From: CAWIMX01 sp963792785
Lineage (GTDB): Bacteria; Acidobacteriota; Vicinamibacteria; Vicinamibacterales; CAVVIG01
Assembly (NCBI GenBank): GCA_963792785.1
Contig: CAWBXO010000001.1
Span: forward strand, 558,001 to 622,000
Length of the DNA stretch: 64,000 nt
Reading direction: 5' to 3'
Below, piece by piece: positions 35,161 through 43,886 of this stretch. The notes under the pieces are model-generated. The model was not told the DNA's origin. It saw nothing but the letters and a program-made list of their open reading frames with translations, and did no database searches. Numbering within the stretch: the stretch's first letter is position 1; each line of letters starts with the position of its first letter. Position numbers and translations under genes: made by a program.

Positions 35161-35862
35161 TCAGCCCTTCGGGTTGAAGCGGTACCCCACCCACGGCTCG
35201 GTCACCAGGAAGCGCGGCGCGCCCGGATCCGGCTCGAGCTTCTTGCGCAACTGCCCCATGAACACGCGCAGGTACTCCGGCTGCTCCTGTGACGCCTCGC
35301 CCCACACGGCCTCGAGCAGCGTCTTGTGCGTGATCACGCGATCCGGGTGGCGCGCCATGTAGACGAACAGCTCGAACTCCTTCGGCGTCAGCCGCACTTC
35401 CTGGCCGCGCACGTGGACCCGCCGCGACTCCAGGTCCACGCGGAAGTCGCCGACCTCGAACGACGCCATCTCGCTTGCCGGTGCCGAGTGGCGCCGCAGC
35501 GCCACGCGCACCCGGGCCATCAGCTCGTCGATCCCGAACGGCTTGGTCACGTAATCATCGGCGCCGGAGTCGAGCGCCTCAACCTTCGCGCGCTCCTCCC
35601 CCTTCACCGACAGCACGATGATCGGCACGTTCGACACGGTCCGAATGCGCCGGCAGAGCTCGATGCCATCCATGTGCGGCATGAACAGGTCCGTGATGAC
35701 CAGTTCGGGCCGCCATTCTCCGAAGCTCGCGAGCGCCGTCTCGCCCTCGTCGGCGGTCCGGACCTGATAGCCCTGGCTCGTCAGCACCGTCCGCAGCACG
35801 CGCGTGATCTGCGGCTCGTCGTCGACGACCAGCACCTTCGATTTCTCGGTAGTCGTAGCCAT
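35161..35862 (-). CDS. KdpE-like OmpR-family response regulator
   Basis: 233 residues. Receiver: acidic VDDEP (13-17), phosphorylation Asp58 (ELVITDLFMPHMDG), TKPFGIDEL. Winged-helix domain shows LTPKEFELFVYMARHPDRVITHKTLLEAVWG and LRKKLEPDPGAPRFLVTEPWVGYRF, closely KdpE-like. ATG 35862 is preferred to the open frame up to 35916 because the receiver begins there. It overlaps nothing but follows its kinase by 4 nt. No kdpFABC potassium pump is in the window, so the target is unknown. Confidence 0.9.
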   Translation of the reverse strand: MATTTEKSKVLVVDDEPQITRVLRTVLTSQGYQVRTADEGETALASFGEWRPELVITDLFMPHMDGIELCRRIRTVSNVPIIVLSVKGEERAKVEALDSGADDYVTKPFGIDELMARVRVALRRHSAPASEMASFEVGDFRVDLESRRVHVRGQEVRLTPKEFELFVYMARHPDRVITHKTLLEAVWGEASQEQPEYLRVFMGQLRKKLEPDPGAPRFLVTEPWVGYRFNPKG

Positions 35863-35866
35863 GCGT

Positions 35867-37021
35867 TCACTCCACCCCGGCGGCCGTCCCCGATTCCTGC
35901 GAGGCATCGGCCGCAACCGGCAACGTCATCGCGACGGCGGCGCCACGGTCACGTCGCGGTTCGAACCAGATCCGCCCGCCCAGCGACTCGACGAGCCGCC
36001 GGGCAACGGGCAAACCCAGCCCGACACCGCCCCGGCGCGAGTCGTGGGGCTCGCGTCCGGGCACTCTGAAGAACTTCTCGAACACACGCTCGCGGTACTC
36101 CTCGGGAACGCCCGGCCCCTCGTCCGTCACGCTCACGCGGACGTACGGGCCGTCCTCCCGCTTCGCCTGCACCCAGATCGTGGTGTCCGGCGGCGAGTAC
36201 TTGCTCGCGTTGTCGAGCAGCGAATACAGCACCTCGACCGCCGACGGCGTGTCCACGGCCACCAGCGGCAGATCCGCGTCCAGATCGACCTCGACGCGGT
36301 GATCCTTCGTCACCGTCTGCGCCCGCGCGACGCTCGCCTTCACCACGTCCTCGAGTGCGGAGCTGACAAGCCGGGGCGCCTCGCGTTCCGCCGACGACAA
36401 CCCCTCGATGAACCGGTTGAGCCGGTCGGACTCCTCGTCGATTACCGACAGCAGCTCTTCCTGGTTCTCGCGGCTCAGGCCGATCGTGCCGACCCGCTCC
36501 TCGGCGCCGATGAGCGCCGTCACTGCCGCCTTGATCGACGTGAGCGGCGTGCGCAGGTTGTGGTGCAGCGCCTCGAGGAGCGCCGCCTTCAACTGCTCGC
36601 TGCGGCGGGCCGCCTCCGCCGCGCTCGCGCGATCGAACGCCGACTGCAGCTCGTGGTACAGCCGCTCGATCTCCAGCCGGCCCTCCTGCGCCTCGACGTG
36701 CCGCCGCTCGGCCCGCGCCGACAGCTCGCCCACGACGACCGCGGTGGCCGCGAACGAGAGGAACGCGATCCAGTCGGTGATGTCGCCGGTCGAAAGGCCG
36801 ATGGGCGCCAGGAAGAAATACGCGTACGTCACGGTCGAGCAGACCGTCGCCGCGAGCGCCGGCCCCGTATTCCACGTGCGGGCGATGACCAGGACGAGGA
36901 GCAGCAGCAGCGGCACGAGCGCGCGCGCGCTGACGGAAGGAAATTGATGGAGGGCAAAGACGAACAGCGTCGGCGCTCCGGACGCCAACAGGTACTCCGC
37001 CCAGCGCGGGAGCCGACCCAC
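35867..37021 (-). CDS. KdpD-like sensor histidine kinase lacking the KdpD N-terminal domain
   Basis: 384 residues: four closely spaced membrane helices (about 10-28, 33-48, 53-72, 81-100) as in KdpD/DUF4118, a coiled region, HisKA with ALHHNLRTPL (His154 probable acceptor) and ATPase motifs LLDNASKYS, DEGPGV, GVGLGLPVAR. The large N-terminal USP-like cytosolic part of full KdpD is missing. It is transcribed with the regulator just downstream (4-nt gap). Confidence 0.88.
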   Translation of the reverse strand: MGRLPRWAEYLLASGAPTLFVFALHQFPSVSARALVPLLLLLVLVIARTWNTGPALAATVCSTVTYAYFFLAPIGLSTGDITDWIAFLSFAATAVVVGELSARAERRHVEAQEGRLEIERLYHELQSAFDRASAAEAARRSEQLKAALLEALHHNLRTPLTSIKAAVTALIGAEERVGTIGLSRENQEELLSVIDEESDRLNRFIEGLSSAEREAPRLVSSALEDVVKASVARAQTVTKDHRVEVDLDADLPLVAVDTPSAVEVLYSLLDNASKYSPPDTTIWVQAKREDGPYVRVSVTDEGPGVPEEYRERVFEKFFRVPGREPHDSRRGGVGLGLPVARRLVESLGGRIWFEPRRDRGAAVAMTLPVAADASQESGTAAGVE

Positions 37022-37046
37022 GGCCTGATTATAGTCAGCACGGCGC

Positions 37047-37724
37047 CTATTGCGGCGGCGAACCGGCGGCTTCCCGAAGGATCTTCACCCCCGCGCTGGT
37101 GCCGATCCGCGTGGCGCCCGCCGCCACCATCGCGCGCAGGGCGGCCAGGTCGCGCACGCCCCCCGACGCCTTCACACCCATGTCGGCACCCACCACGTGG
37201 CGCATCAGGGCCACGTCGGCGACCGTGGCCCCGCCGGGCCCGAAGCCCGTCGACGTCTTCACGTAGTCGGCGCCCGCGGCCTTGGCCAGCGTGCAGGCCG
37301 TCACCTTCTGCTCGTCGGTCAGCAGCGCCGCCTCGATGATCACCTTGCTCAGGATCCCGCACTCCCGGCACGCCTCGACGACGGCGTTGATGTCCCGTTC
37401 GACGAGCCGGAAATCCCCGGACTTCAGGGCGCCGACGTTGATCACCATATCCACTTCCCGGGCCCCGTCGAAAATGGCCCGGCGCGCCTCGAACTGCTTG
37501 GCGTCCGTGCTCGAGGCCCCGAGCGGAAACCCCACGACCGTGCACACCCCCACTCCGGACCCCGCCAGCCGGCGAGCGCAGAGCGCCACCCACGCCGGGT
37601 TGATGCAGACGGTGGCGAAGTCGTACTCGATCGCCTCGTCGCAGAGCGTCTCGATCTGCTCGCGCATCGCGTCGGGCGCGAGCAGCGTGTGGTCGATCAG
37701 CCGGGCGATCTCCACCGTCGTCAT
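37047..37724 (-). CDS. deoC: deoxyribose-phosphate aldolase
   Basis: A 225-residue class I aldolase cleaving 2-deoxyribose-5-phosphate to glyceraldehyde-3-phosphate and acetaldehyde. Signatures: IDHTLLAPDA, DMVINVGALKSGD, the Schiff-base Lys region DYVKTSTGFGPGGAT and VKASGGVRD. ATG 37724 overlaps the stop of the RpiB-like gene (ATGA). With the rpiB-like, hpt and upp neighbours it fits nucleoside and pentose salvage. Confidence 0.95.
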   Translation of the reverse strand: MTTVEIARLIDHTLLAPDAMREQIETLCDEAIEYDFATVCINPAWVALCARRLAGSGVGVCTVVGFPLGASSTDAKQFEARRAIFDGAREVDMVINVGALKSGDFRLVERDINAVVEACRECGILSKVIIEAALLTDEQKVTACTLAKAAGADYVKTSTGFGPGGATVADVALMRHVVGADMGVKASGGVRDLAALRAMVAAGATRIGTSAGVKILREAAGSPPQ

Positions 37725-38353
37725 CGGCCCCGCTCCAGGCGCGCGACCTTCGCCAGCCGCCGGATGTACCGCGGCTCCCGGATCCGGGCCTCGAGCCACG
37801 CCGACACCACTTCGCGCGCGGCCTCCTCGGTGAGGAGGCTCGCCCCCAGCGTCAGGACGTTCACGCCGTTGTGCTCCCGGGCGGACCGCGCCAGCGCCTC
37901 GGTCGTCACCATGGCGGCGCGGACGCCGTTCACTTTGTTCGCCGCGATCGCGGATCCCGTGCCGAAGGCGTCGATCGCGATGCCCGCATCCGCCTCGCCG
38001 TCGGCGACCGCCCGCGCGACCGCGCCGGCCGTGTCCGGGTAGTCCGCGGGCCCCGGCCCCTCGGCCCCGAGATCCTGCACGGCCAGCCCCCGCGACCGCA
38101 GCCACGCCGCCAGGCCCCGGCGCAGGGCCACGCCCGTGTGGTCGCTCGCGATGGCGACCGAGCGCACCGGGTGCACGGGCACGAGCGCCGCCTCGTCCGG
38201 GGTGGCGATCCCGTCCTCGAGGACCACGACCCCCGCCGCCCGCAACGTGTCGTGAGCGAGCGGCGTGATGTGGCCGCCCCGCGCCAGCGTCACGACCTCG
38301 CCACGGGCCAGCGTGCGGGCGTCGGACTCGGTGATGATATCGAAGCGTTTCAC
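37721..38353 (-). CDS. RpiB/LacAB-family sugar isomerase with N-terminal extension
   Basis: 210 residues. From about residue 65 it follows RpiB (VAIASDHTGVALRRGL; GTGSAIAANKVNGVRAAM; EHNGVNVLTLGA). The usual catalytic-Cys block (LLCGTGIG type) here reads AIDAFGTG, so the Cys is replaced. The first 55 residues (ITESDARTLARGEVVTLARGGHITPLAHDTLRAAGV) form an extra domain not in E. coli RpiB. A variant isomerase on another phosphosugar is possible. Coupled by ATGA to deoC. Confidence 0.75.
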   Translation of the reverse strand: MKRFDIITESDARTLARGEVVTLARGGHITPLAHDTLRAAGVVVLEDGIATPDEAALVPVHPVRSVAIASDHTGVALRRGLAAWLRSRGLAVQDLGAEGPGPADYPDTAGAVARAVADGEADAGIAIDAFGTGSAIAANKVNGVRAAMVTTEALARSAREHNGVNVLTLGASLLTEEAAREVVSAWLEARIREPRYIRRLAKVARLERGR

Positions 38354-38358
38354 TGGGT

Positions 38359-38364
38359 TATGAT
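38359..38364 (+). promoter_or_regulatory. -10-like TATGAT upstream of hpt
   Basis: TATGAT lies 9 nt before the hpt ATG, in the 20-nt divergent gap with the rpiB-like gene. If used, the hpt message would be essentially leaderless. Confidence 0.35.
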
Positions 38365-38373
38365 CCGTCGCCT

Positions 38374-38886
38374 ATGGAAGCCACCGACGTACTGATTTCG
38401 GAAGACGCGATTCGCCGCCGCCTGATCGAACTGGCGGCCGAGATTCGCCGCGACTGCCCGGGCGAACTCCACCTGGTGGCCGTGCTGCGGGGCGCGTTCG
38501 TCTTTCTCGCCGACCTGGCGCGCGCCCTTTCGGGCGACGTCACCGTCGACTTCATCGCCATCTCGAGCTACGGCGCGGGCACGACCTCGTCCGGCGAGGT
38601 CAGGCTCGTCAAGGATCTCGAGGGCGCCCTCGACGGCCGCGACGTGCTGATCGTCGAGGACATCGTCGACACGGGCCTGACCCTCTCGTATCTCCGCGCG
38701 ATCCTCACGGCGCGCCAGCCGCGCAGCCTCCGCACCGTCTGCCTGCTGAGCAAGCCGACGCGCCGGCGCGTCGACGTGCCGGTGGAATACGTGGGGTTCA
38801 CGATCGAAGACCGCTTCGTTGTCGGGTACGGACTGGACCACGCCGAGCATCACCGCAACCTGCCGTACATCGGGGTTCTATCCTAG
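38374..38886 (+). CDS. hpt: hypoxanthine phosphoribosyltransferase
   Basis: A 170-residue purine salvage enzyme making IMP/GMP from hypoxanthine/guanine and PRPP. The PRPP motif is VLIVEDIVDTGLTL (Glu95-Asp96...Thr100). VAVLRGAFVFLADL at the N-terminus and the flexible-loop Ser-Tyr (SSYGAGT) are also typical. No Shine-Dalgarno is seen before the ATG. Confidence 0.95.
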   Translation: MEATDVLISEDAIRRRLIELAAEIRRDCPGELHLVAVLRGAFVFLADLARALSGDVTVDFIAISSYGAGTTSSGEVRLVKDLEGALDGRDVLIVEDIVDTGLTLSYLRAILTARQPRSLRTVCLLSKPTRRRVDVPVEYVGFTIEDRFVVGYGLDHAEHHRNLPYIGVLS

Positions 38887-38934
38887 CAGGCCGTCGTGAA
38901 AGTCGACACGGCCCTCGAGGCGCAGAGAACTTGG

Positions 38935-38996
38935 CCACAGAGACACGGAGACACTGAGAAGACCCTGGAATTCTCTGTGTCTCCGCGTCTCTGTGG
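38935..38996. repeat. inverted repeat of the CACAGAG/CACGGAG family
   Basis: Arms 38935-38960 and 38971-38996 are 26 bp each and pair at 24 positions; the loop is 10 nt. The arm begins CCACAGAGACACGGAGACAC. The left arm matches the repeat at 34897-34925. A smaller hairpin, CCTCCGGG/CCCGGAGG (39003-39026), follows. The gap 38887-39077 is otherwise empty. Confidence 0.8.
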
Positions 38997-39065
38997 TTGG
39001 CTCCTCCGGGTCTCGCAGCCCGGAGGCTTCCGCCACGGGCTGCCAGGCCGTCGTCGGCCGTCGTG

Positions 39066-39071
39066 TATAGT
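39066..39071 (+). promoter_or_regulatory. -10-like TATAGT directly before upp
   Basis: TATAGT ends 6 nt before the GTG start of upp, a spacing that would yield a leaderless transcript. Confidence 0.4.
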
Positions 39072-39077
39072 GACCCG

Positions 39078-39701
39078 GTGCCGCTCACGATTGTCCAGCA
39101 TCCCGTCGCCGCCGAGGCCCTCGTCACGCTCCGCGACACGCGCACACCGTCCGACGCCTTCCGCCGCGCCGCCACCCGCGTGAGCCTCGTGCTCATCGCG
39201 GAGGCCATCCGCGACCTGCCGACCGAGGTGGTGACCGTCCAGACGCCTCTCGGCCCCGCGCCGGGCCAGAAGCTCGCGCGGGGGGTCGTCTTCGTCCCCG
39301 TGCTCCGCGCCGGCCTCGGCATGCTGGGCGCCGCCCTCGAACTCGTCCCGTCGGCCCACGTCGGCCACCTGGGCCTGCGCCGCGACGAGGAGACCGCGAT
39401 CGCCTCGCAGTACTACGCTCGCTTTCCCGAGCACCTCGAGACGAGCCACGTGGTCGTCATCGATCCGATGCTGGCCACGGGGGGCAGCTCCGCCGCGGCC
39501 CTCGACGTCCTGCGCGCCGCCGGCGCCAGCGACGTCCGAGTCGTCTGCATCGTCGCCGCGCCGGAGGGCGTCGCGCACCTCGAGGCCCACCACCCCAACG
39601 TCCGCATCTTCACCCCGGCTGTCGACCAGGGGCTGAACGATCGCAAGTTCATCGTTCCCGGACTCGGAGACTTCGGGGACCGGCTGTTCGGAACGGTCTA
39701 A
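39078..39701 (+). CDS. upp: uracil phosphoribosyltransferase
   Basis: A 207-residue pyrimidine salvage enzyme (uracil + PRPP to UMP). PRPP-binding loop is VIDPMLATGGS; VPVLRAGLGML and the C-terminal uracil-binding region VDQGLNDRKFIVPGLGDFGDR are classic. GTG 39078 gives the usual start (VPLTIVQHP). Confidence 0.95.
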   Translation: MPLTIVQHPVAAEALVTLRDTRTPSDAFRRAATRVSLVLIAEAIRDLPTEVVTVQTPLGPAPGQKLARGVVFVPVLRAGLGMLGAALELVPSAHVGHLGLRRDEETAIASQYYARFPEHLETSHVVVIDPMLATGGSSAAALDVLRAAGASDVRVVCIVAAPEGVAHLEAHHPNVRIFTPAVDQGLNDRKFIVPGLGDFGDRLFGTV

Positions 39702-39710
39702 AGGAGACCC

Positions 39711-41292
39711 ATGGGCGGACCTGATCGTCGGACGGCTCTCATCCTCGCCGTGGCGGTGCTCATCGTCGGCGCGCGCGGACGCGGTCAGGCGCCGGCCGAG
39801 GGGCGCACGGTCCTCCAGCCCTTCGCATTGCCGGCCATCGAGGGCGGGCGGCGCCTGGACGAATCGCGCGCACCCGACAGCCCGGCGGCGATCAAGCAGG
39901 CGTCGATGCGCGTCAGGCCGGCGTCCTTCGATCGCGTCGGCGTCTCGGGCGCGCGTTACGTACCCGGACGGGTGATCGTCAAGTTCAAGGACGGCACGTC
40001 GGGCGCGGCGCGGCTGTCGGCGCTGTCGCTGACGTCGCGCACGGCGGCGCTGTCGCTGCGTCCCGCCTATGCGGACTTCGACCTCGTGACCATCGATCCG
40101 GGTGAGGACGCCGAGGCGGCCGCGGCGCGGCTCCGCCAGCAATCCGACGTCGAGTACGCGCAGGCCGCGTACCTCGAGCACACCGAGTTCGTGCCGAACG
40201 ATACGTTTTATGCGAAGTACCAGTGGAACCTGCCGCTCATCGACATGGAGCGGGCGTGGGACATTCAGCCACAGGCCGGCTCGTCGATCACGGTCGCCGT
40301 CATCGACACGGGCGTCGCGTTCACCAGTACCGACCATCCAGTTCCACGCGTACGCCTGGAATGACGGCCAGGGGAACGTCTACCCCTCGCTGGGCGACAT
40401 CACCGTTCCGTTCGTCGCGGCGACCCAGCTCGCCTCGGCCGGGCGGTTCGTGGCGCCGCACGACTTCATCTGGGGCGACAACCTGCCGGTCGATCTCGAC
40501 GGCCATGGCACACACGTCAGCGGCACCATCGGCCAGCTCACCAACGACGGCGTCGGCACGGCCGGCGTGGCGTTCAACGTCAAACTGATGCCAGTGAAGG
40601 TCATCAACACGGACTGGGATGACATCTTTCAGTCGCCCAACGTGGGGACCGACGACGTGGTGGCGCAGGGCATCCGCTACGCGGTCGACAACGGTGCGAA
40701 GGTCCTGAACATGAGCATTGGGCGCACCGGGCCGGCGGCCCCCGTCGTCGAGGCCGCGATCAAATACGCCGTGTCCAAGGGGGCCTTCGTCGCCATCGCC
40801 GCGGGGAACGACTACGAGAACGGCAACCCAACCGAGGTGATTGCCGACATCGCCTCTCGCGTGCAGGGCGCGGTGTCGGTCGCGGCGGTGAATCGGAACA
40901 AAGCGCACGCGTACTACTCGAGCAGCGGACCCTGGGTGGAACTGGCCGCACCCGGCGGCTCGTTCCTCGGCTTCGGCGCCGAGGGCGGCATCCTGCAGCA
41001 GACGGTGGATCTCTCGCTGGTCGACACCTTTCTCGGAACGCCCGCCCAGTACGGGCCGCCGCGCTTCGACGCGCTCGCGTACTACGCCTTCACGGGCACG
41101 TCGCAGGCGACACCGCACGTCGCCGGTCTGGCCGCGATGCTGATGCAGCAGGGCATCACCGATCCGGCGGCCATCGAGGCGGCGCTCGAGCGGTTCGCGA
41201 CCGACCTGGGCGATGCGGGGCACGACGAGATGTTCGGCTATGGGCTCGTCGAGGCGCGGACCACGCTGCGCGGTCTGGGGCTGGCGAAGTGA
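39711..41292 (+). CDS. secreted S8 (subtilisin-type) serine protease, one apparent frameshift
   Basis: Starts at ATG 39711 with an AGGAG ribosome site and signal peptide, then a propeptide-like region (RYVPGRVIVKFKDG). The Asp motif VIDTGVAF is in the first frame. His (GHGTHVSGT) and Ser (GTSQATPHVAG) motifs are in a second frame. Removing one C of ACC at 40329-40331 gives FTSTTIQFHAYAW and one 526-residue protein. The triad is complete after correction. Probably an exported broad protease; not related to the small cytoplasmic QhpE. Confidence 0.85.
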
Positions 41293-41360
41293 CGGTTCTG
41301 AAACGGCGGGAACACCTGCCGCAGGGGCCACAAGCTGATAGAATCGTTCGTCAATCGTTT

Positions 41361-41434
41361 GGGCGCTTAGCTCAGTTGGTTAGAGCGCGTGCTTCACACG
41401 CACGAGGTCACAGGTTCGAGTCCTGTAGCGCCCA
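41361..41434 (+). tRNA. tRNA-Val (anticodon CAC)
   Basis: Acceptor GGGCGCT (41361-41367) pairs with AGCGCCC (41427-41433), discriminator A41434. D arm AGCTCAGTTGGTTAGAGC. The anticodon stem CGTGC/GCACG encloses TTCACAC, giving anticodon CAC (Val). T arm AGGTTCGAGTCCT. CCA is not encoded, unlike the tRNA-Gly. A TAGAAT -10-like hexamer lies at 41339-41344. Confidence 0.95.
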
Positions 41435-41455
41435 CTACCCTTCAGGCCCGCCGCA

Positions 41456-42013
41456 CTACTGCCCTTTCTGCAACTCGGCCAGCAGCGCCTTCAGCATCAC
41501 CGTATAGCGTGCGTCGGCGTCGGCGTACGCCTTCATGTAGTCGTCTTCGGACATCCCCTGCGCCTTCCAGTCACGGTTGAAGACCGTCCGCTTGCCCGCC
41601 ACCTCGTATACGTCTGCCGGATCATCGCGGCCGGGGCGCGCGATGAGGCCGTCGGCGCCCAGGTCTTCGATGAAGATCTTCGAGGACGCCTCGGCGGCGC
41701 CGTTCAGGTCGAGGTACGTGTCGCGGTATTCCTTCTTCGCGATGCGCGTGGTGAGGAGTACGGGCACGGCGTACTTGCCCGAGACGACCAGCAACTGGAG
41801 ACCGGGGAAGTACAAGGTGCCGACGAACTCGCCGTCCTGGTCCGGGACGGCCGCGGCGATGCTGTCGATCTTCGCGGCGTCGAGAGCGGCGGCGAGCGCC
41901 TTCGCGACCTCCGCCGATTTCGACATCGGCTGCTGCGCCCTCGACGCGGCGGGCAGGCACAGCGCCACCGCGGTCAAGCCGGCCACAAGGGTCGTGCGCG
42001 AGACGGGAATCAT
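41456..42013 (-). CDS. secreted protein of unknown function
   Basis: 185 residues from ATG 42013 with GGAGG upstream and a signal peptide (LVAGLTAVALCLPAASRA). The mature part is mixed alpha/beta (VAKALAAALDAAKIDSIAAAVPDQDGEFVGTLYFPGLQLLVVSG). No motif identifies a function. Convergent with the tRNA-Val. Confidence 0.75.
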   Translation of the reverse strand: MIPVSRTTLVAGLTAVALCLPAASRAQQPMSKSAEVAKALAAALDAAKIDSIAAAVPDQDGEFVGTLYFPGLQLLVVSGKYAVPVLLTTRIAKKEYRDTYLDLNGAAEASSKIFIEDLGADGLIARPGRDDPADVYEVAGKRTVFNRDWKAQGMSEDDYMKAYADADARYTVMLKALLAELQKGQ

Positions 42014-42109
42014 GGAAGCCTCCGGTTGTCCTCGTTTGTCACGAAGCGTTCTACCACTCGCGGGGCGCGAGCGCAAGACGGAACGGAGGCGAGGGATTGC
42101 CGCGAGCGG

Positions 42110-42535
42110 TCAGATGAACAGCGCGTCGTCGCCTTCGGCCCGGGCGCCGCGGCGCCGGCCGTCGGTGCGCAGTGCGCGGAGCGACAGGAGGGCGGCGCGC
42201 AGCCCGGACAGGAGGGCCCGGGCTTCCCGCCCGGGAATGCGCAGGCTGCTCTGCAGATCGTCGAGCGTTTCGTCGACGCGCGCGGCGAAGCCCGCGAGCA
42301 TCTCGTCGGCGCGCTCCACCTGCGCCAGGGCCAGGGTCGAGGCCCGAGACGCGTCGCGGCCGACCGACTCGATGTGCGCCAGCGTCGGCCGGAGCTGCCG
42401 CTCGACGTCCTCGGCGAGATGCGCGAGTTTACGCGCCATCACCGCGGCGCCGACGAGCACCGCGATCTGCATGATCGCGGAGGCCAGCGTGGCGACCGCG
42501 ATCACGCCCAGGAAGACCTCCGCCCAGAATGTCAC
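42110..42535 (-). CDS. DUF948-like membrane protein with helical tail
   Basis: 141 residues: one N-terminal membrane helix (about 5-32, VFLGVIAVATLASAIMQIAVLVGAAV) and a long amphipathic helical region (LAEDVERQLRPTLAHIESVGRDASRA...) as in DUF948/YtxG proteins. It overlaps the YtxH-like gene by 4 nt and follows the Mla genes in one operon. Function unknown. Confidence 0.75.
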   Translation of the reverse strand: MTFWAEVFLGVIAVATLASAIMQIAVLVGAAVMARKLAHLAEDVERQLRPTLAHIESVGRDASRASTLALAQVERADEMLAGFAARVDETLDDLQSSLRIPGREARALLSGLRAALLSLRALRTDGRRRGARAEGDDALFI

Positions 42536-42828
42536 GCGGTCTCTCCGGTGCGCGCCTGCTTGTACGCCTCACGTCCTCGGTCGATCGCGGTGGCCACCGA
42601 CTCGCGGCCCTGCTTCACCGCCTCGCGGCCCTGCTTCACGGCCTCGCGGCCGCGCTCGGCCATCTCGTTCGCCCGCACGCGCCCCTCGCGCGCCTTGGCG
42701 CCGATGTACTCCCGCGTCTCGACCCCCGTCGTCGGCGCGTAGAGCAGCGCCACGGCGGCGCCGGCCACGGCCCCGAGCAGAAACGACAACAGCACCGTGC
42801 CCGCGCCGGCTCCTTCATCTCTCGACAT
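42532..42828 (-). CDS. YtxH-domain membrane protein with tandem repeats
   Basis: 98 residues: Gly/Ala membrane segment (VLLSFLLGAVAGAAVALLYAPTTG, the YtxH hallmark) and then tandem GREAVKQ heptads (GREAVKQ twice, GRESVAT, GREAYKQ). The DNA shows matching 21-bp direct repeats near 42601-42660. Possibly a membrane-surface stress protein; function unproven. Confidence 0.82.
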   Translation of the reverse strand: MSRDEGAGAGTVLLSFLLGAVAGAAVALLYAPTTGVETREYIGAKAREGRVRANEMAERGREAVKQGREAVKQGRESVATAIDRGREAYKQARTGETA

Positions 42829-42836
42829 AAGCCACC

Positions 42837-43877
42837 TCAGAAAATGCTGACCTTCACGTTCAAGTACTTCTTCGGATCGTTCTTGATCTGCGTGAGCAGC
42901 TCCTGGAAATCAACGACCGCTGCATTCATGTTCTCATATAACTTCTGGTCCTGCAGCAACTGCCCCGCGGTGCCTTCGCCCCTGTTCAGGCGGGTCAGAA
43001 GCGACTCGAACTGCTCGGAGAGGCCGTTCAACCGGTTGTAGAGGGCGTCGTCCTGGAGCAGCCGCCCGGCCGTCCCCTCGCCCCGGTCGAGCTTTCCCGT
43101 GATTTCCGACAGGCTGGTGGTCGTCGCCTCGAGCGAGCGCGCGAACCCGTCATCGGTCATCAGCCGGCCCAGGCTGCCCTCGCCGGCGTTGATCCGCTTG
43201 GTCATCTCGTCCAGGCTGGCCAGCGTGCGCTGAAGCGAGGCCGACATGGCCGGATCGTTCACAAATCTGCCCAGCGGGCCCTGCCCCTCGCGGATGGCCG
43301 TCGTCACGTCGGCGGCAGAGCTGGCGAATCGTTCCATCTCCTTGTACAGCGAGTCGTCGGTCAGCAACTGGCCGACCGTGCCCTTGCCGCCGCGCAGGTC
43401 GTGCGCCACGGCCGACAGGTCGTCGAGGCCCTGGCTCGCCCGGTTCGCGACGTCCGCCAGGCTGGCGACTTCGGGATCCGCGGGCACATAGCCCCAATCC
43501 GCGATTGGCGTCCCCTGCAGGGAGGGGGTGACGTCCACCGCGCTCTCACCGAGCAGCGACACCGACCCGAGCCGGGCCCCGCTCTGGTCCGTGATCTGCG
43601 GCCGGTACGCCCGGTTCACCTCGAACCACACCTCCACGGTTTCGCCGACCAGCTTCACGTCGGTCACCGAGCCCACCTCGATACCCGCCACGCGCACCGG
43701 CGAGCCGCTCTTCAAGCCGGCCACATTGCTGAACCGCGCCTTGAGCGGATAGCGCTGCCAGAAAAAGCCCTTGCCGCCCATGACCAGGAAGATCGTCACC
43801 ACGGCGATGATGAGCGCCGCGATCGTCAGGACGCCAAGCTTGAGTTCCGACCACATCAGCGAACGCGTGCGAGGCAT
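42837..43877 (-). CDS. mlaD: MlaD/MCE-domain lipid-transport substrate-binding protein
   Basis: 346 residues: N-terminal membrane helix (about 12-34), MCE domain (about 40-120; ARFSNVAGLKSGSPVRVAGIEVGSV) and a long helical tail with repeated GEGTAGRLLQDD/GEGSLGRLMTDD-type units that may form a coiled shaft. With the permease and ATPase upstream it makes an inner-membrane phospholipid transporter (Mla/Ttg2 type) contacting the periplasm. Confidence 0.92.
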   Translation of the reverse strand: MPRTRSLMWSELKLGVLTIAALIIAVVTIFLVMGGKGFFWQRYPLKARFSNVAGLKSGSPVRVAGIEVGSVTDVKLVGETVEVWFEVNRAYRPQITDQSGARLGSVSLLGESAVDVTPSLQGTPIADWGYVPADPEVASLADVANRASQGLDDLSAVAHDLRGGKGTVGQLLTDDSLYKEMERFASSAADVTTAIREGQGPLGRFVNDPAMSASLQRTLASLDEMTKRINAGEGSLGRLMTDDGFARSLEATTTSLSEITGKLDRGEGTAGRLLQDDALYNRLNGLSEQFESLLTRLNRGEGTAGQLLQDQKLYENMNAAVVDFQELLTQIKNDPKKYLNVKVSIF

Positions 43878-43886
43878 AGCTCACCC

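Noticed and set aside
42601..42660. CRISPR-like array from 21-bp repeats
   Set aside because: The repeats are tandem codons for GREAVKQ heptads inside the YtxH gene, with no spacers.
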